A stretch of 64,000 bases of DNA from Cephalotus follicularis (taxonomy: Eukaryota; Streptophyta; Magnoliopsida; Oxalidales; Cephalotaceae), in the NCBI GenBank assembly GCA_001972305.1, contig BDDD01002686.1, forward strand, positions 93,024 through 157,023, read 5' to 3'. The notes under the pieces were generated by a model that ran no database searches, was not told the origin of the DNA, and saw nothing but the letters and a program-made list of their open reading frames with translations. Shown one piece after another: positions 46,009-57,020 of the stretch. How positions within the stretch are numbered: position 1 is the first letter of the stretch; every line of letters starts with the position of its first letter. The position numbers and the translations under genes are program-made.

Positions 46009-47001
46009 GACATCGACGTCTTTGAAAGACATTGATTTCTTTCTCTATTTGAACAAAACTCTGGCTGAAGACGTCGATGTCCTTGGACAAAGACGTCGAC
46101 GCTATTCAATAAAAACAGTCTGGGAATGCGCATCGATGTTCAGCATCAATGTCTTCTCTGGGGAGAAGAAATTCTAAGGCAAAGACGTCGATGTCTTTCA
46201 AAGACATCGATGTCTTTGTTGCAGAATCAAGGATGCTGCATTCTAAAGCAAAAGACATCGATGTCCATGGGCTGGTGATCGATGTCTTTGCTGGGCACGG
46301 CAGATTTTTGTGCAGACAACCACCAAATCTCAAGTCAAAATCCATTTAAAACCTATTCTTTGAAAACCAAAGGTTAAAATCAATCTTTTAAGGTTAGTAA
46401 AACTTGTTACAACCTTCCAATATCAGTTTCAAACTTCCTAGATCATCTAGACAAGGGAATCAATAAAAACCCTAGTTTCACAATTCAATACAATACAATA
46501 ATTCAATCAATCATGCAATTCAATCAATCAATTAAGCAATAGAAAATACAAGTAGAGAAGTCCTACATATAACCGAAGCTTCAACAGTTGAGCTTCCAAT
46601 CAAACAATCGGCTGAAACTCCCAAAAACTAGCTGCTGTCTTGTTCAAGGAGAGAAGCCACCACTTGTAGTTGTTATTTGTTGATGAAGAACCAGTCCAAG
46701 AGCTGCCAGGGGGATGGAGCAAGGTTTCTTAGCTAGGGAAAGGAAGAGAAGGGTAGAGAGAGAGATAGAGATGGAGAAATGAGAGAAAAGACAAGAGAAT
46801 TGACTTATATAGTCAATTCGGTCAATTCTCTGAAACTCAGCCCAAAATCCCGACTATACATGCATATAATCAATACAATAACAATAGGTATAGTAATACA
46901 TCATATCAATACAGTACAATATAGTTCAATACGGTACAATGCGGTACAGTATATGCATGAACAGTGTTCAACAGTACAGAAAGGGAATTCGGGTCGTTAC
47001 A
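46009..47001 (-). mobile_element. Solo gypsy-type LTR, 5' half (family 1, copy D)
   Basis: The minus strand starts TGTAACGACCCGAATTCCC at 47001 and includes a TATA-like ACTATATAAGTC (about 46803-46814), the CT-rich leader, and dyad words including AAAGACATCGATGTCTTT at 46200-46217. With 35160-36598 it makes one 2.43-kb LTR, compared with 2508 bp in copy A. CATAA at both outer ends marks the original insertion. Confidence 0.85.
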
Positions 47002-47006
47002 CATAA
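47002..47006. repeat. Target-site duplication CATAA, right
   Basis: Exact partner of 35155-35159. Confidence 0.8.
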
Positions 47007-47456
47007 CCATCCTAGAAATTCAATGTAAACATCGAATCTCTATCTGACACTATACTCACTGGCACTCTATGGAGTCTCACTATCTTAAACACATATCCAA
47101 AAAAAGCTCTCAGAACTATATGTCATATGTATCAGAATAAAATGAGCTGACTTCGTAAGCCGATCAACTATAGCGTAGATCGCCACATGACCCCACTGAG
47201 TACATGAAAAACAATAAACGAAGCCCATTGTAATATGTTCTCACTTCCACTTTGCCACTAGCAAAGACTGTAACAATCCTATTGGTATCTGATGTTTTGC
47301 TTTCACTTGTTGACATGTCAAACACTTGGTAACAAAACTCACTACTTCATGTTGTTCCACTAAAAATTCAACTTGAGGTCTTTGTACATCTTTACTCCCC
47401 AAATGCATAAAGAAATCGATTGATGAGCTTGCAGCATCAATTCCTCCTTTAAGCAT
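47007..47456 (-). pseudogene. Gypsy integrase relic
   Basis: Minus-strand remains of the integrase that inserts gypsy DNA: the zinc-binding end (KCLTCQQVKAKHQIPIGLLQ, within 47241-47456) and a frameshifted core with IVDRLTKSAHF, then VRLHRVPVSIVSDRD (47030-47180). Several frameshifts and stops separate the pieces. The core is cut at 47007 by insertion of the family 1 LTR. The relic belongs with the LTR at 48016-49093 and the gag remains between them. Confidence 0.8.
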
Positions 47457-47464
47457 CCAGCATT

Positions 47465-47841
47465 AGGAACACAAATCTAGTTTCTATATGGTCATCATCA
47501 CATTCCATCGCTTGGAAGATCTTCTCTAGATGAAGTAACCAAGACTCAGTTATAGAAGGATCAGGAAGTCTCAAGAAAGTTGGAGGTTGCAGTTTTAGGA
47601 ACTGAGTCAAAGTATCATCTCTTCATGGTTTCCGATATGCTCTAGAAGCTCTAAGTCTCATGAGGTTACCCAATTGCGCTAAGGTGGCACACATCTCTGT
47701 ACATAGATGAGGATTAGCTCTGACAGGTAGAGCATTTGGGTTATACTAAGGAAACTCATTCTCATGCACTGATTCATTAACAATAATGGGAGCTGGAGCA
47801 TTCATTCTGCCTCCTCGGCCACGTCTTTTTCTATTTTTCAT
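47465..47841 (-). pseudogene. Gypsy gag relic joined directly to integrase
   Basis: ATG at 47841, basic start MKNRKRRGRGGR, then ESVHENE, a stop, MCATLAQLGNLMRL, another stop, and FLKLQPPTFLRLPDP, the conserved Gag motif before ESWLLHLEK. Homology ends at about 47460, where integrase zinc-finger sequence starts at once; the rest of Gag, protease, RT and RNase H (several kb) are deleted. Related to the gag start at 11938. Confidence 0.8.
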
Positions 47842-48015
47842 TATCTACCTTATAAGGAAAAGGGCAATGGAAAATATTAGATTCACAACATGAATCACCT
47901 TCGACAACAGCATAAATATATGTAGGAACATAAATCATGCATAACCATTTTGTCAATCTTGACACTACAATTCAATACTTAACCTAGCAGGCCGACTAGT
48001 ATACCTAATATTATC

Positions 48016-49093
48016 TGTAACACCCCATGTCAGAAGGATGAGCCCAAGGTACTACTCTCAATCTAATACAATCACTTATACAAAAGTCAGGACTAGGTAA
48101 CTCTATCCAATTGTAGAAAAACTTAAAACTTCCAATGCATAGCACGCATCAATCCGTTCAAACGCTTAAATGTAATAATAGTAATCCATACTAACTGTTA
48201 CAATCCTAAAAAAAAATGCAACATATGATTCAAATAAAATTAAATGTTTATACATGCGTTGATAACCAATCAACAACTTTTATTACAATCCAATCGTTAA
48301 GACATGCAGCTACAACTATCAACCTCCTCGACCGCAACTCCTTGCTGCACTTTGTGTATCAAAATATCAATGTCCAATCCTGAAGGATGGGTTAACCAAA
48401 TGGCCAAATAGAACATTTCCCATGCATACCACGTACAGTTTATGCAATAATCATGAACAGTATATACAATATCAATACATGTTAGGGTAAATGCATGAAT
48501 TCCAATTGTGATATGGCTATTTGTATACCACCAACCCATACCGGCGTATAGGAATAGGATCTAATCAATCATCTATCAGACAATCAATGGTGGTGTATGA
48601 AGGTACCCAATCAATCCTATGGAGCATATGACTTTCAATCAATACAATGACAATATACATATCAATATCGATAGTCTAACCCACGGTAGGTAGTCTCTCA
48701 AAAAAGGTGGGTAGATGGTTCTAATTGTCGTGAATAGGCAAAATCACAATCAATTATACCTGTTTAGTTGGAGTGGATTGGCCCAAGTGGCACTCAACTA
48801 AGCATAGATCTACCCATTGGAAGCTCAATACAATAGCTCTACCCAAAGGCAACGCAATAGTGGCCTTAATGACTCAAAACATGTGGTCACAATTAATAGT
48901 GGCCCTACTCCCCAAAACTTAGTCCAAAAAGGTCCCGAACAATAAAGAAGTATTTATGCATACACCATCAATATAATAATGGGCATATAATACCCCAATT
49001 TGGTCAATATATCATTATGTAGTCAATTATAGTACAATACACTATGAGATGTGTATGATAATGCACAATATATGGGGGTTTCGGGTCGTTACA
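48016..49093 (-). mobile_element. 5' LTR of the deleted gypsy element (family 2, copy E)
   Basis: 1078 bp. The minus strand starts TGTAACGACCCGAAACCCCC and ends GACATGGGGTGTTACA. A stem-loop (48374-48391) matches those in copies A, B, C and F. The following leader has a decayed PBS and the block GCTAGGTTAAGTATTGAATTG shared with 11857-11877. It is shorter than copy F because it lacks the promoter-leader and dyad-word sections. Confidence 0.8.
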
Positions 49094-50692
49094 CACACGA
49101 ATGTGTTAGGCTCATAGTCTAGTAGAATTAATCAATATGCAATGAAGTGCAACAGTAATAGTATTTATATGCATGACAATACAAAATGTGTAAATTCCAA
49201 TTGGGGTTATTTATATATAACAGACGTTCCATACCACTTGTTATATATAAGTGAACCTAACATTCAATTTCAGACAGTTGTTCAATCAATCTGTTAAACA
49301 TTGAACACCTACAATTTCTCAGGCTAGGTGATGAAGCTATTTAACTATTTAGACTTGGTTGCATGACTTAAAAGCCAACTCTTGGCCCAAATGTAGCATC
49401 CTATCATCCATGACATACTACGGTCTATGGGTAGCACGGTTTATAAGTTTAATCATCCATTGGTATTTTTTATGCATTGAATAGATTTTTTAGAAGGTTC
49501 CAATCCATATTCTCTGGATTGACACCAAGGACGAAATTCTTATAAAACTTGTCCATAATACTCTATACGGGGTACAACGACCAATTGAACAAACACTAGG
49601 TACTTATATTCAAAGGACGCCGATTAGCTTATTAATGTCATACATAAACATTCAATATTCACTACGAGTGATAAGAAACAACTTTCAAAGAAAAGCCGAT
49701 GTTTGATAACCGATTAAAAAACTTTCACTAATGCCCCACTATGATTCACTAATGTTATAACATGTTTAAAAAGGTGAAACTCTGGCCTAAGAAGGACATC
49801 CATTTAAAATGTTAAGAAATCAATTGAAAACAGAAGTTTTATGTAAAAGAAAACATTGGCATCACTGATCAGCCTATGGCTAAAATTGTACTACTTTTTG
49901 TACAAAATGAATTTTCCCAAAGAGCATGACCAATTGAAAGCAGATATGAAAATATTTGCAACGAGATTTGGGAGACTCAATTTGGGTGAGAAACGAGAAA
50001 TTTATTACATTTTTGAGTTACGGGAAGGAAAGTTGAAAATGTTGAGATAGAGGATAGAAGTTGACATGAAAAAAATACAAGTCGACGTCTAAAGGTTAAA
50101 AGCAAGTCAGTAGCTAAACAATATTTACAAGTTGTTATGTAAAAACTGAAAGTCGGCGTGTTGGGCAAAATTAACGAATTCAAACTCAAAAAATTCAAAA
50201 TTTCAAGACTCCATTCAACCCCAAACCCTCTAAACCTATTTCCTTGTCACCAAATGTAGTTTCATTCTACTGAGCCAGTGGGATATCCCATTCGTTGAAT
50301 GGGAAAACATCTAGATAAGGGAGAGGGCAAAAACAAGCAGGGGTAGCATTCTTTGGAAGCTTGATAATTTTGAAAAGATTGTTAGCTACTTCTTTTTGTA
50401 ACATGTTTAAGTGATTATAGTTTCTATTTTTATGAGAAGTGCTTTGTATTTGAGAAGTTATCCACTTTTGTAACTGAATTTAGTATAGTGGAATGTTAAG
50501 TATATCGTTCGTCTTCAGTTTTAATTCCCTAGTGTTTTCGCATATTGATAGTGTTCTTTAACCTCCAAAAGGCTTTTATTTTATTATATTTTTGTGTAGT
50601 GAACATAAGTGAGGCCGAATGGAAATAAAGACCGATTGACATTGTACTTGTCGCGTCTCTCGTCTCGGGCGACCGGGGTTAGGGGCGCTACA
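49094..50692. repeat. Unclassified LTR-like DNA
   Basis: No domain-bearing ORF. The right end GACCGGGGTTAGGGGCGCTACA (to 50692) looks like a gypsy LTR terminus, and the 250 bp before it are T-rich as in an R/U5 region. A TAACAAGTCGACGTC-like word occurs near 50080. Neither the other end nor a PBS is visible, and strand is uncertain. Confidence 0.35.
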
Positions 50693-51373
50693 ACATTTAT
50701 CGTTGTGAACTTTTGTCAGACACCTTGGCTGTAATTGAAGGCACTACAAGACCAACAAAAAGCCACAACTGCATTCAATCAATAGCACAAATGTAAACCC
50801 CAACTCATGAGCAAACCAAATCAATCTAATTATTGACATCAACAATATTTTCTATAAAAAAAACATCAATGCTTACGTTAATTGAGAACATTAAAAAATA
50901 GATTTGCACATGCTCTAATATTAAAGAAAAATGAATGAGAAATCTGACAGACAAAGTGGAAGTGACACATATGTTGTGAGTTAAGGTTGCTTTGGAGAGA
51001 AGTTTCTACTTCATATGAGTCATTTTGATCTTGTTCCGATGAGTTGATCCAAGGACTTGTGTTATTTGTAGCTTTCTTTGATCCAGAAAGAGACTTGCAG
51101 TCTTGGGATGAACTCGTTCTATTTTAATGTTTACATTAGATTTAATTTTTTGATTTAGGGACAAATATTATTTTTAAGGGTTGATTTTGAAATTGTTTGC
51201 AGATGGAGATGTTTGAATTCGTTTTTTGATAGTTTAGTCTTTTTAGATTGTTAAAAATGTATAACTGGCGGTACCAATAAGAATGCACCACGTGTACTAT
51301 GTGCCACATATAAATTAAGGCATGACATTTGTTTCAATGATAATTTAATAATCATGGAATCCTAAAATGATTT
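50693..51373. other. Spacer without recognised features
   Basis: AT-rich DNA; I see no gene, RNA or repeat boundary in it. Confidence 0.45.
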
Positions 51374-51529
51374 TGTTGGTAACAAAACTTGTCTTAAATG
51401 TTTAACAAGTTTCTTTAAGTGTTTCAAAATCACAAAGAGCAAGTATAAGGAAAAGAAAGCATCAGATGATCAGTCTAAGAGAAGAATGATTGAAAACCTG
51501 TTTGTATACTAAACCAGACGAGCTGAGAT
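51374..51529 (+). repeat. Probable LTR (copy G), first segment
   Basis: Starts TGTTGGTAACAAAACTTGTC, in the style of SIRE-related LTRs. It is interrupted by the hAT element at 51530, resumes 52150-52529, is interrupted by the third copia, and resumes after 58080. The assembly rests on a conserved R/U5-type block at about 59288-59325 (GTAGACAGGTTGGTCGAACCACTATA). No TSD could be matched. Confidence 0.4.
51522..51529. repeat. hAT target-site duplication, left
   Basis: GCTGAGAT here and GCTGAAAT at 52142-52149: seven of eight match. Confidence 0.75.
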
Positions 51530-52141
51530 TAGAGATGGCAATGGGACGGATCGGGGCTGATTTTTCTATTCCCGTTTCTACCCCGCCAAAGAGCGGGATA
51601 GGGATGGGGTGGAGTTTTTTTTCCTTATGGAGGGGCGGAACGGAGGCAGGGACGCCATTTCTTTGGCGGGGTAGAGGCAAGGACGGGGGCGGGGATGGCA
51701 ACATCTGTCGCTATCCACATTATCTTCGTCCCTAACCTCATGGATGTATAAGCTAAACACAACCACATGACTACTAGTTTTTTTTTTATTTTTAAACTCA
51801 CATATTAATATGCTTTAAGTTTAAGAAAAAAAAAGATTATATGTATTTGTTATATATAAATACATATAACAACAAATCTTAGATATAATATTACAATAAT
51901 ATTTTGAGAAGTTCATTTATTGATATATCATATATGTGATAAAATATATAAAGGCGAATTGGGGTGAAGCGGGGCGGGGCAGAGCGGGGAAAACACTTGC
52001 TTTTGCCCCCTCTCCACCCCCACCTGTGGTGCATATTTTTCCCCATCCTCACCTCAATCCTTAAATGGGACAGAAATTCCCCACCCCATTTGAAGCGAAG
52101 CGGAGCGAGGGGAGTGGGGGCGGGGAAAATTGTCGTCCCTA
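51530..52141. mobile_element. Non-autonomous hAT element, GC-rich ends
   Basis: 612 bp with diverged TIRs (TAGAGATGGCAATG at left, TAGGGACGACAATT at right read inward) and 8-bp duplications. Both ends are very G-rich (GGGGCGGGG-type runs at 51590-51705 and 51960-52130) around an AT-rich centre. It has no transposase; the ORFs through the GC-rich ends lack any domain. Elements opening TAGGGATGGCAA with GGGGCGGGG runs are common in plants (from memory). Confidence 0.8.
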
Positions 52142-52149
52142 GCTGAAAT

Positions 52150-52529
52150 GAAGCAGATGTAGATAGCGTAACAGAACTAGATGATTGTTTAAATCATACG
52201 AAGCAAATACCAGTCTTCCTCTGACATAATTCAAATCATATATAGACTGAAGCTGATCAAAGTTCACTGAAGATTCTATTGATGGACAATGTCGAAGAAG
52301 AGTAAGTCCTTTAGTAGAGTGCTCAAGATCAGAATCCAGATCAAACCTCCAGAAGTGCTTTAAGTAGACTATCTATCTAGAAGAAGATATGAGGCATGAG
52401 GAATGCTTCAATGATCAAAGCATGGTCAAAATAATTAAGATCAAGCATCCTACACAACGCCTCAAGACCACAAGAAGACCCAGATTCACCTCAAGATGAA
52501 ATACAAATCAATAGCGAATCAGACACAAC
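52150..52529 (+). repeat. Probable LTR (copy G), second segment, and 3' flank of copia 3
   Basis: Non-coding DNA between the hAT and the first copia LTR copy. 52215-52529 recurs at 53158-53472 as part of a tandem duplication, proving that the flank was duplicated together with the LTR. Confidence 0.5.
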
Positions 52530-52896
52530 TATTGGAAATGAATTGAACAAGAAAAGAGAAGAAAATTGTTCTCTTAATATCACACACAAAAAACACTCTA
52601 TGGAGGAAACACTCTCAATTCATTTACTTCTCAACTTGAATTTGAATATGCTTGTACAATAGGTATTTATAGGCTAATACCTTACATGAGAACAATGTAC
52701 CTATCCATCTAGAAAACATAAAGACTTTCCAAACTCCTAGACAATTCATTTCACCTAGAACATACATCAATAATAAAACTAGATTCATTCAATGTATCGT
52801 GTACCAAAGATAATGTACAATGACACATCCAATGTACCAATGCATCTATGACACATCCAATGAATCTATCAATGTATCTAGCTTATAATTTTAACA
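52530..52896 (-). mobile_element. Copia 3, extra copy of 3' LTR
   Basis: 367 bp. The minus strand starts TGTTAAAATTATAAGC and ends CATTTCCAATA (the terminal CA is changed). It is preceded by the PPT AAGGGGGAC. Created by the tandem duplication rather than by transposition, because its flank is copied too. Confidence 0.85.
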
Positions 52897-53472
52897 GTCC
52901 CCCTTAAGCTCGATTTGCACGACACCAAGTTTGTCTTTTAGTTTGCTGAAATCACCAACCTTCAATGCCTTGGTAAAAATATAAGCAACTTGATCACCAG
53001 ATTTACAATAACAAACTTCAACCTCACCATCTTTGACCAAATCACCAATGAAGTGAAACTTGATCCTTATGTGCTTACTTTTACCATGAAAGACTGGATT
53101 CTTTGTGAGTGCAATAGCTGAACTATTATCACAAAATAACTTAGTAGCTTCAAGTTTCTTCCTATGACATAATTCAAATCATATATAGACTGAAGCTGAT
53201 CAAAGTTCACTGAAGATTCTATTGATGGACAATGTCGAAGAAGAGTAAGTCCTTTAGTAGAGTGCTCAAGATCAGAATCCAGATCAAACCTCCAGAAGTG
53301 CTTTAAGTAGACTATCTATCTAGAAGAAGATATGAGGCATGAGGAATGCTTCAATGATCAAAGCATGGTCAAAATAATTAAGATCAAGCATCCTACACAA
53401 CGCCTCAAGACCACAAGAAGACCCAGATTCACCTCAAGATGAAATACAAATCAATAGCGAATCAGACACAAC

Positions 53473-53837
53473 TGTTGGAAATGAATTGAACAAGAAAAGA
53501 GAAGAAAATTGTTCTCTTAATATCACACAAAAAACACTCTATGGAAGAAACACTCTCAATTTTTTTACTTCTCAACTTGAATTTGAATATGCTTGTACAA
53601 TAGGTAGTTATAGGCTAATACCTTACATGAGAACAATGTACCTATCCATCTAGAAAACATAAAGACTTTCCAAACTCCTAGACAATTCAATTCACCTAGA
53701 ACATACATCAATCATAAAACTAGATTCATTCAATGTATCATGTACCAAAGATAATGTACAATGACACATCCAATGTACCAATGAATCTATGACACATCCA
53801 ATGAATCTATCAATGTATCTAGCTTATAATTTTAACA
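53473..53837 (-). mobile_element. Copia 3, 3' LTR
   Basis: 365 bp, TGTTAAAATTATAAGC to CATTTCCAACA on the minus strand, adjoining the PPT (AAGGGGGAC, 53838-53847). It is continuous with the pol gene upstream. Confidence 0.85.
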
Positions 53838-53847
53838 GTCCCCCTTA

Positions 53848-56800
53848 AGGTCGATTTGCACGACACCAAGTTTTTCTTTTAGTTTGCTGAAATCACCAAC
53901 CTTCAATGCCTTGGTAAAAATATCAGCAACTTGATCACCAGATTTACAATAACAAACTTCAACCTCACCATCTTTGACCAAATCACGAATGAAGTGAAAC
54001 TTGATCCTTATGTTCTTACTTTTACCATGAAAGACTGGATTCTTTGTGAGTGCAATAGCTGAACTATTATCACAAAATAACTTAGTAGCTTCAAGTTAGG
54101 GATGCTTGAGCTCCTTTAGAATCCATCGTAACCATAGACCTTGACAACCTGCTATAGATAAAGAAATGTATTCCGCCTCTGCTGTAGTTAGAGCTACTAC
54201 TGCTTGCTTCTTTGACGCCCAAGAAAGTGCCCCGGAACCAATGTTAAAAATAAAACCAGAAGTACTCTTGCTATCTTCCAACATTCCAGCCCAATCACTA
54301 TCGCTATATCCAACCAAATTTGAGTTTTGAGATTTTCCATGGATCCCATGATCAATAGTTCCACAAACATATCTCAAAATACGCTTTCTAGCCTCCCAAT
54401 GACTTCTTTTTGGGCATTCCATGAATCTACTAATTATGCTTACTAAAAACATAAGATCGAGTCTTGTAGCAGTCAAGTACATAAGACTACCCACATGACT
54501 GCGATAGAGAGTAGCATCAAGTTCCTTCTCACATGATTGCTTGGACAATTTTAACCCAAATTCCATTGGAGTAGAAATAGGAGTAGATCGAGTCTTCCAT
54601 GTTGAATTTCTTCAATAAATCTCTTGCATACTTCTTTTGAGAAATGGAGATTCCATCTTCACTTTGCTTGACCTAAATACCAAGAAATAAATGAAGGAGG
54701 CCCATATCCGTCATCTCAAACTCATGCATCATAGCTTTCTTGAATTCTTTACCCATGCTTAGACAGTTTCCGGTAAAGATTAAATCATCAACAAATAAGC
54801 AAAAAAACAAGAAATTACCACCATTTTCTTTGATGTAAAGAGTGTGTTCATAAGGGCACCTTTTGAATCCATTCTTCAAGAAATAGCCATCAATGCGACT
54901 ATACCAAGCTCGCGGAGCTTGCTTCAAGCCGTATAGCGCCTTCTTCAAACGAAAAACTTTGTGCTCTTCTCCCTTCTTTGCATATCCAGGAGGTTGATCA
55001 ATATATACCTCATCTTCAAGAACGCCATTCAAAAAAGTCAATTTTGCATCCATTTGATGGACTTTCCAACCATTTTGAGCAGCTAAGGCTAAAAGCATTC
55101 GAATTGTTTCAAGTCGAGCAAAAGGAGCAAAAACTTCTTCATAGTCAATTCCATATTTTTGCTTGTAGCCTTTTACAACCAGTCTTGCCTTGTATTTATC
55201 AACTTCACCATTTTCATTCAACTTGGTCTTCTAGACCCATTTCACACCGATTGGATTGTGCCCATTTGGGAGCTCCACCAACTCCCAAGTTTTATTCTTC
55301 TCAATGGAGTTGATTTCTTCATTCATAGCTTTCCTCCACTTGCCATCTTGAATTGCTTCTTTGAAATCCACAGGATCTGAATCTACAAATAAAGAAAAAT
55401 CTACTAAATCAACTCTTTCAGTGTTCTCATACAAATCTTGAATGCTTCTGGTCCTTTCGGTTGATGATGAACCCGGAGAAAAAGAAGAGATAGGAGGAGT
55501 CTCATCCTTATTATCTTCAACTTCATTTGCATTGCTATCTTCATTCACTTCAATTGGTGCTTGTTCATTCTCCTCAGATGGAGACCAATCCCAAGACTCT
55601 TCTACATTAAAAATGACATCTCTACTAATGATGCTTTTCTTGGTGATGGGATTATATAATTTGTAAGCTTTAGAATACTCACTATATCACATGAAGATGC
55701 ATTTTTCAGATTTTTCATCCAACTTTCCTCTTGTTTTGTCAGGCACATGAGAATAAGCAATATTCCAAAAAATTCAGAATTGAGAGACACAAGGCTTATG
55801 ACCGCTCCAAGCTTCTTGAGGAGTAAGTCTATTTACACTCTTCGTAGATGCACGATTCAATAGATAAACAACACAAGAAACTCCTTAGGCCCAGAAAGTA
55901 TCTGGCAACCCTTTGGCTTTCAACATACTTCTTGCCATTTCCATGATAGTCAGGTTTTTTCTTTCGGAAACACCGTTTTACTGAGGGGTGTACCGAGTAG
56001 TGATTTAATGTTTGATGCCATGCTCGTTCAAGAAATTCTGAAAATCATGAGAAACATACTCTCCTCCACAATCGGATAGAAAGACCTTTAACATGAAACC
56101 ACTATGTTTCTCAACAAAGGCTTTGAAAGTTCTAAAACACCCAAGAACTTCAGATTTTTCTTTAAGAAAATACACCCAAATATTTATGCTATAATCATTG
56201 ATAAATGTAATAAGATACCGATTACCTCCAAGAGAAGAAGTCCGCATTGGTCCACATATATCTGTGTGAACCAACTCAAGAGGTTTTGAAGCTCGCCATG
56301 CGTTTCCAATGGGAAAAGATTCCTTGAGTACTTTCCAAGGGCACATCCTTCACAAACTTGATCTTTAAGATCAATATTGGGCATGCCTCTAACCATATGT
56401 TGCTTGCACATTTAAGACAAAGAACTAAAACTCAAATATACATAACGAAGATACCAAAGCCAAGACTTGTCTTTGACAATAGTGCTAAAACAAGGAAGCA
56501 CTTCATTATGAAACTTCAAAGGAAACATTTTATTTGAAGTCATATATACCTTGGATAGAAGAACATGTTCTTTGTCTTTGATTTCGCACACATCTCCTTT
56601 GAAAAGAACATCATGCCCCTTCAAGAGAAGTTGACCAATATTGAGAAGATTATGCTTAAGCCCGAGAACATAAAAGACATTAGAGATGCCCTTAACTCCT
56701 TTCTTTCTCTTCACAAGAATATCACCACTTCCTTGAATCGAAAGCCTCTTGTCATCACTGGTTCTTACTTCACTTTGGAGAGAATCATCCAAAGTAACAA

Positions 56801-57020
56801 ACATCTTCTTGTTGCCAGTCATGTGGTTACTACAACCACTATCAAGATACCAAACTTCTTTCATAACAACTTCCTTCATCTCACAAGTAAGGAAAATGGT
56901 GCCTTCATCTTTATCTTCGTCTTTCTTATGCATAAAATTTAATTCCTTATATCCGTCGGCAATATTCTTTTGGCAAAACCTGTTGGTGTGGCCATAATTA
57001 TGACAGTTATAGCATTGCAC
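53848..57020 (-). pseudogene. Copia 3 gag end and pol
   Basis: From high to low coordinates: CCHC knuckle (CYNCHNYGHTNRFC), protease (WYLDSGCSNHMTGNKKMF), integrase zinc part (CEGCALGKYSRNLF) and core (HTDICGP, FINDYSINIWVYFLK, SDCGGEYVSHDF, all three acidic residues present), IN-RT linker (KNKTWELVELPNG), RT (ARLVVKGYKQKYGIDYEEV, MDAKLTFLNGVL, FVDDLIFTGN) and RNase H (YSDSDWAGMLEDSKSTSG, TTAEAEYISLS). Frames change near 56400, 55600-55900 and 54600-54670, and the RNase H reading ends at about 54096. It supplied the full copia enzyme set before decay. I did not assign a lineage. Confidence 0.9.

Larger units (their letters stand above)
52215..54097. repeat. 943-bp tandem duplication spanning flank, LTR and pol end
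   Basis: Unit 1 is 52215-53157 and unit 2 is 53158-54097. Each holds about 315 bp of flank, the copia 3' LTR, the PPT and about 250 bp of the RNase H end. The word CTTCCT occurs at both breakpoints, suggesting microhomology. Only scattered single-base differences and a 2-3 base indel are seen, so it is younger than the LTR insertion itself. Confidence 0.9.

Noticed and set aside
37451-46013. TSD for the SIRE-like element
   Set aside because: ATTAT and GACAT do not match; the left border was rearranged, so no duplication can be claimed.
51530-52141. CpG island or gene promoter because of high GC
   Set aside because: Inverted ends and 8-bp duplications show a transposon; no gene follows.
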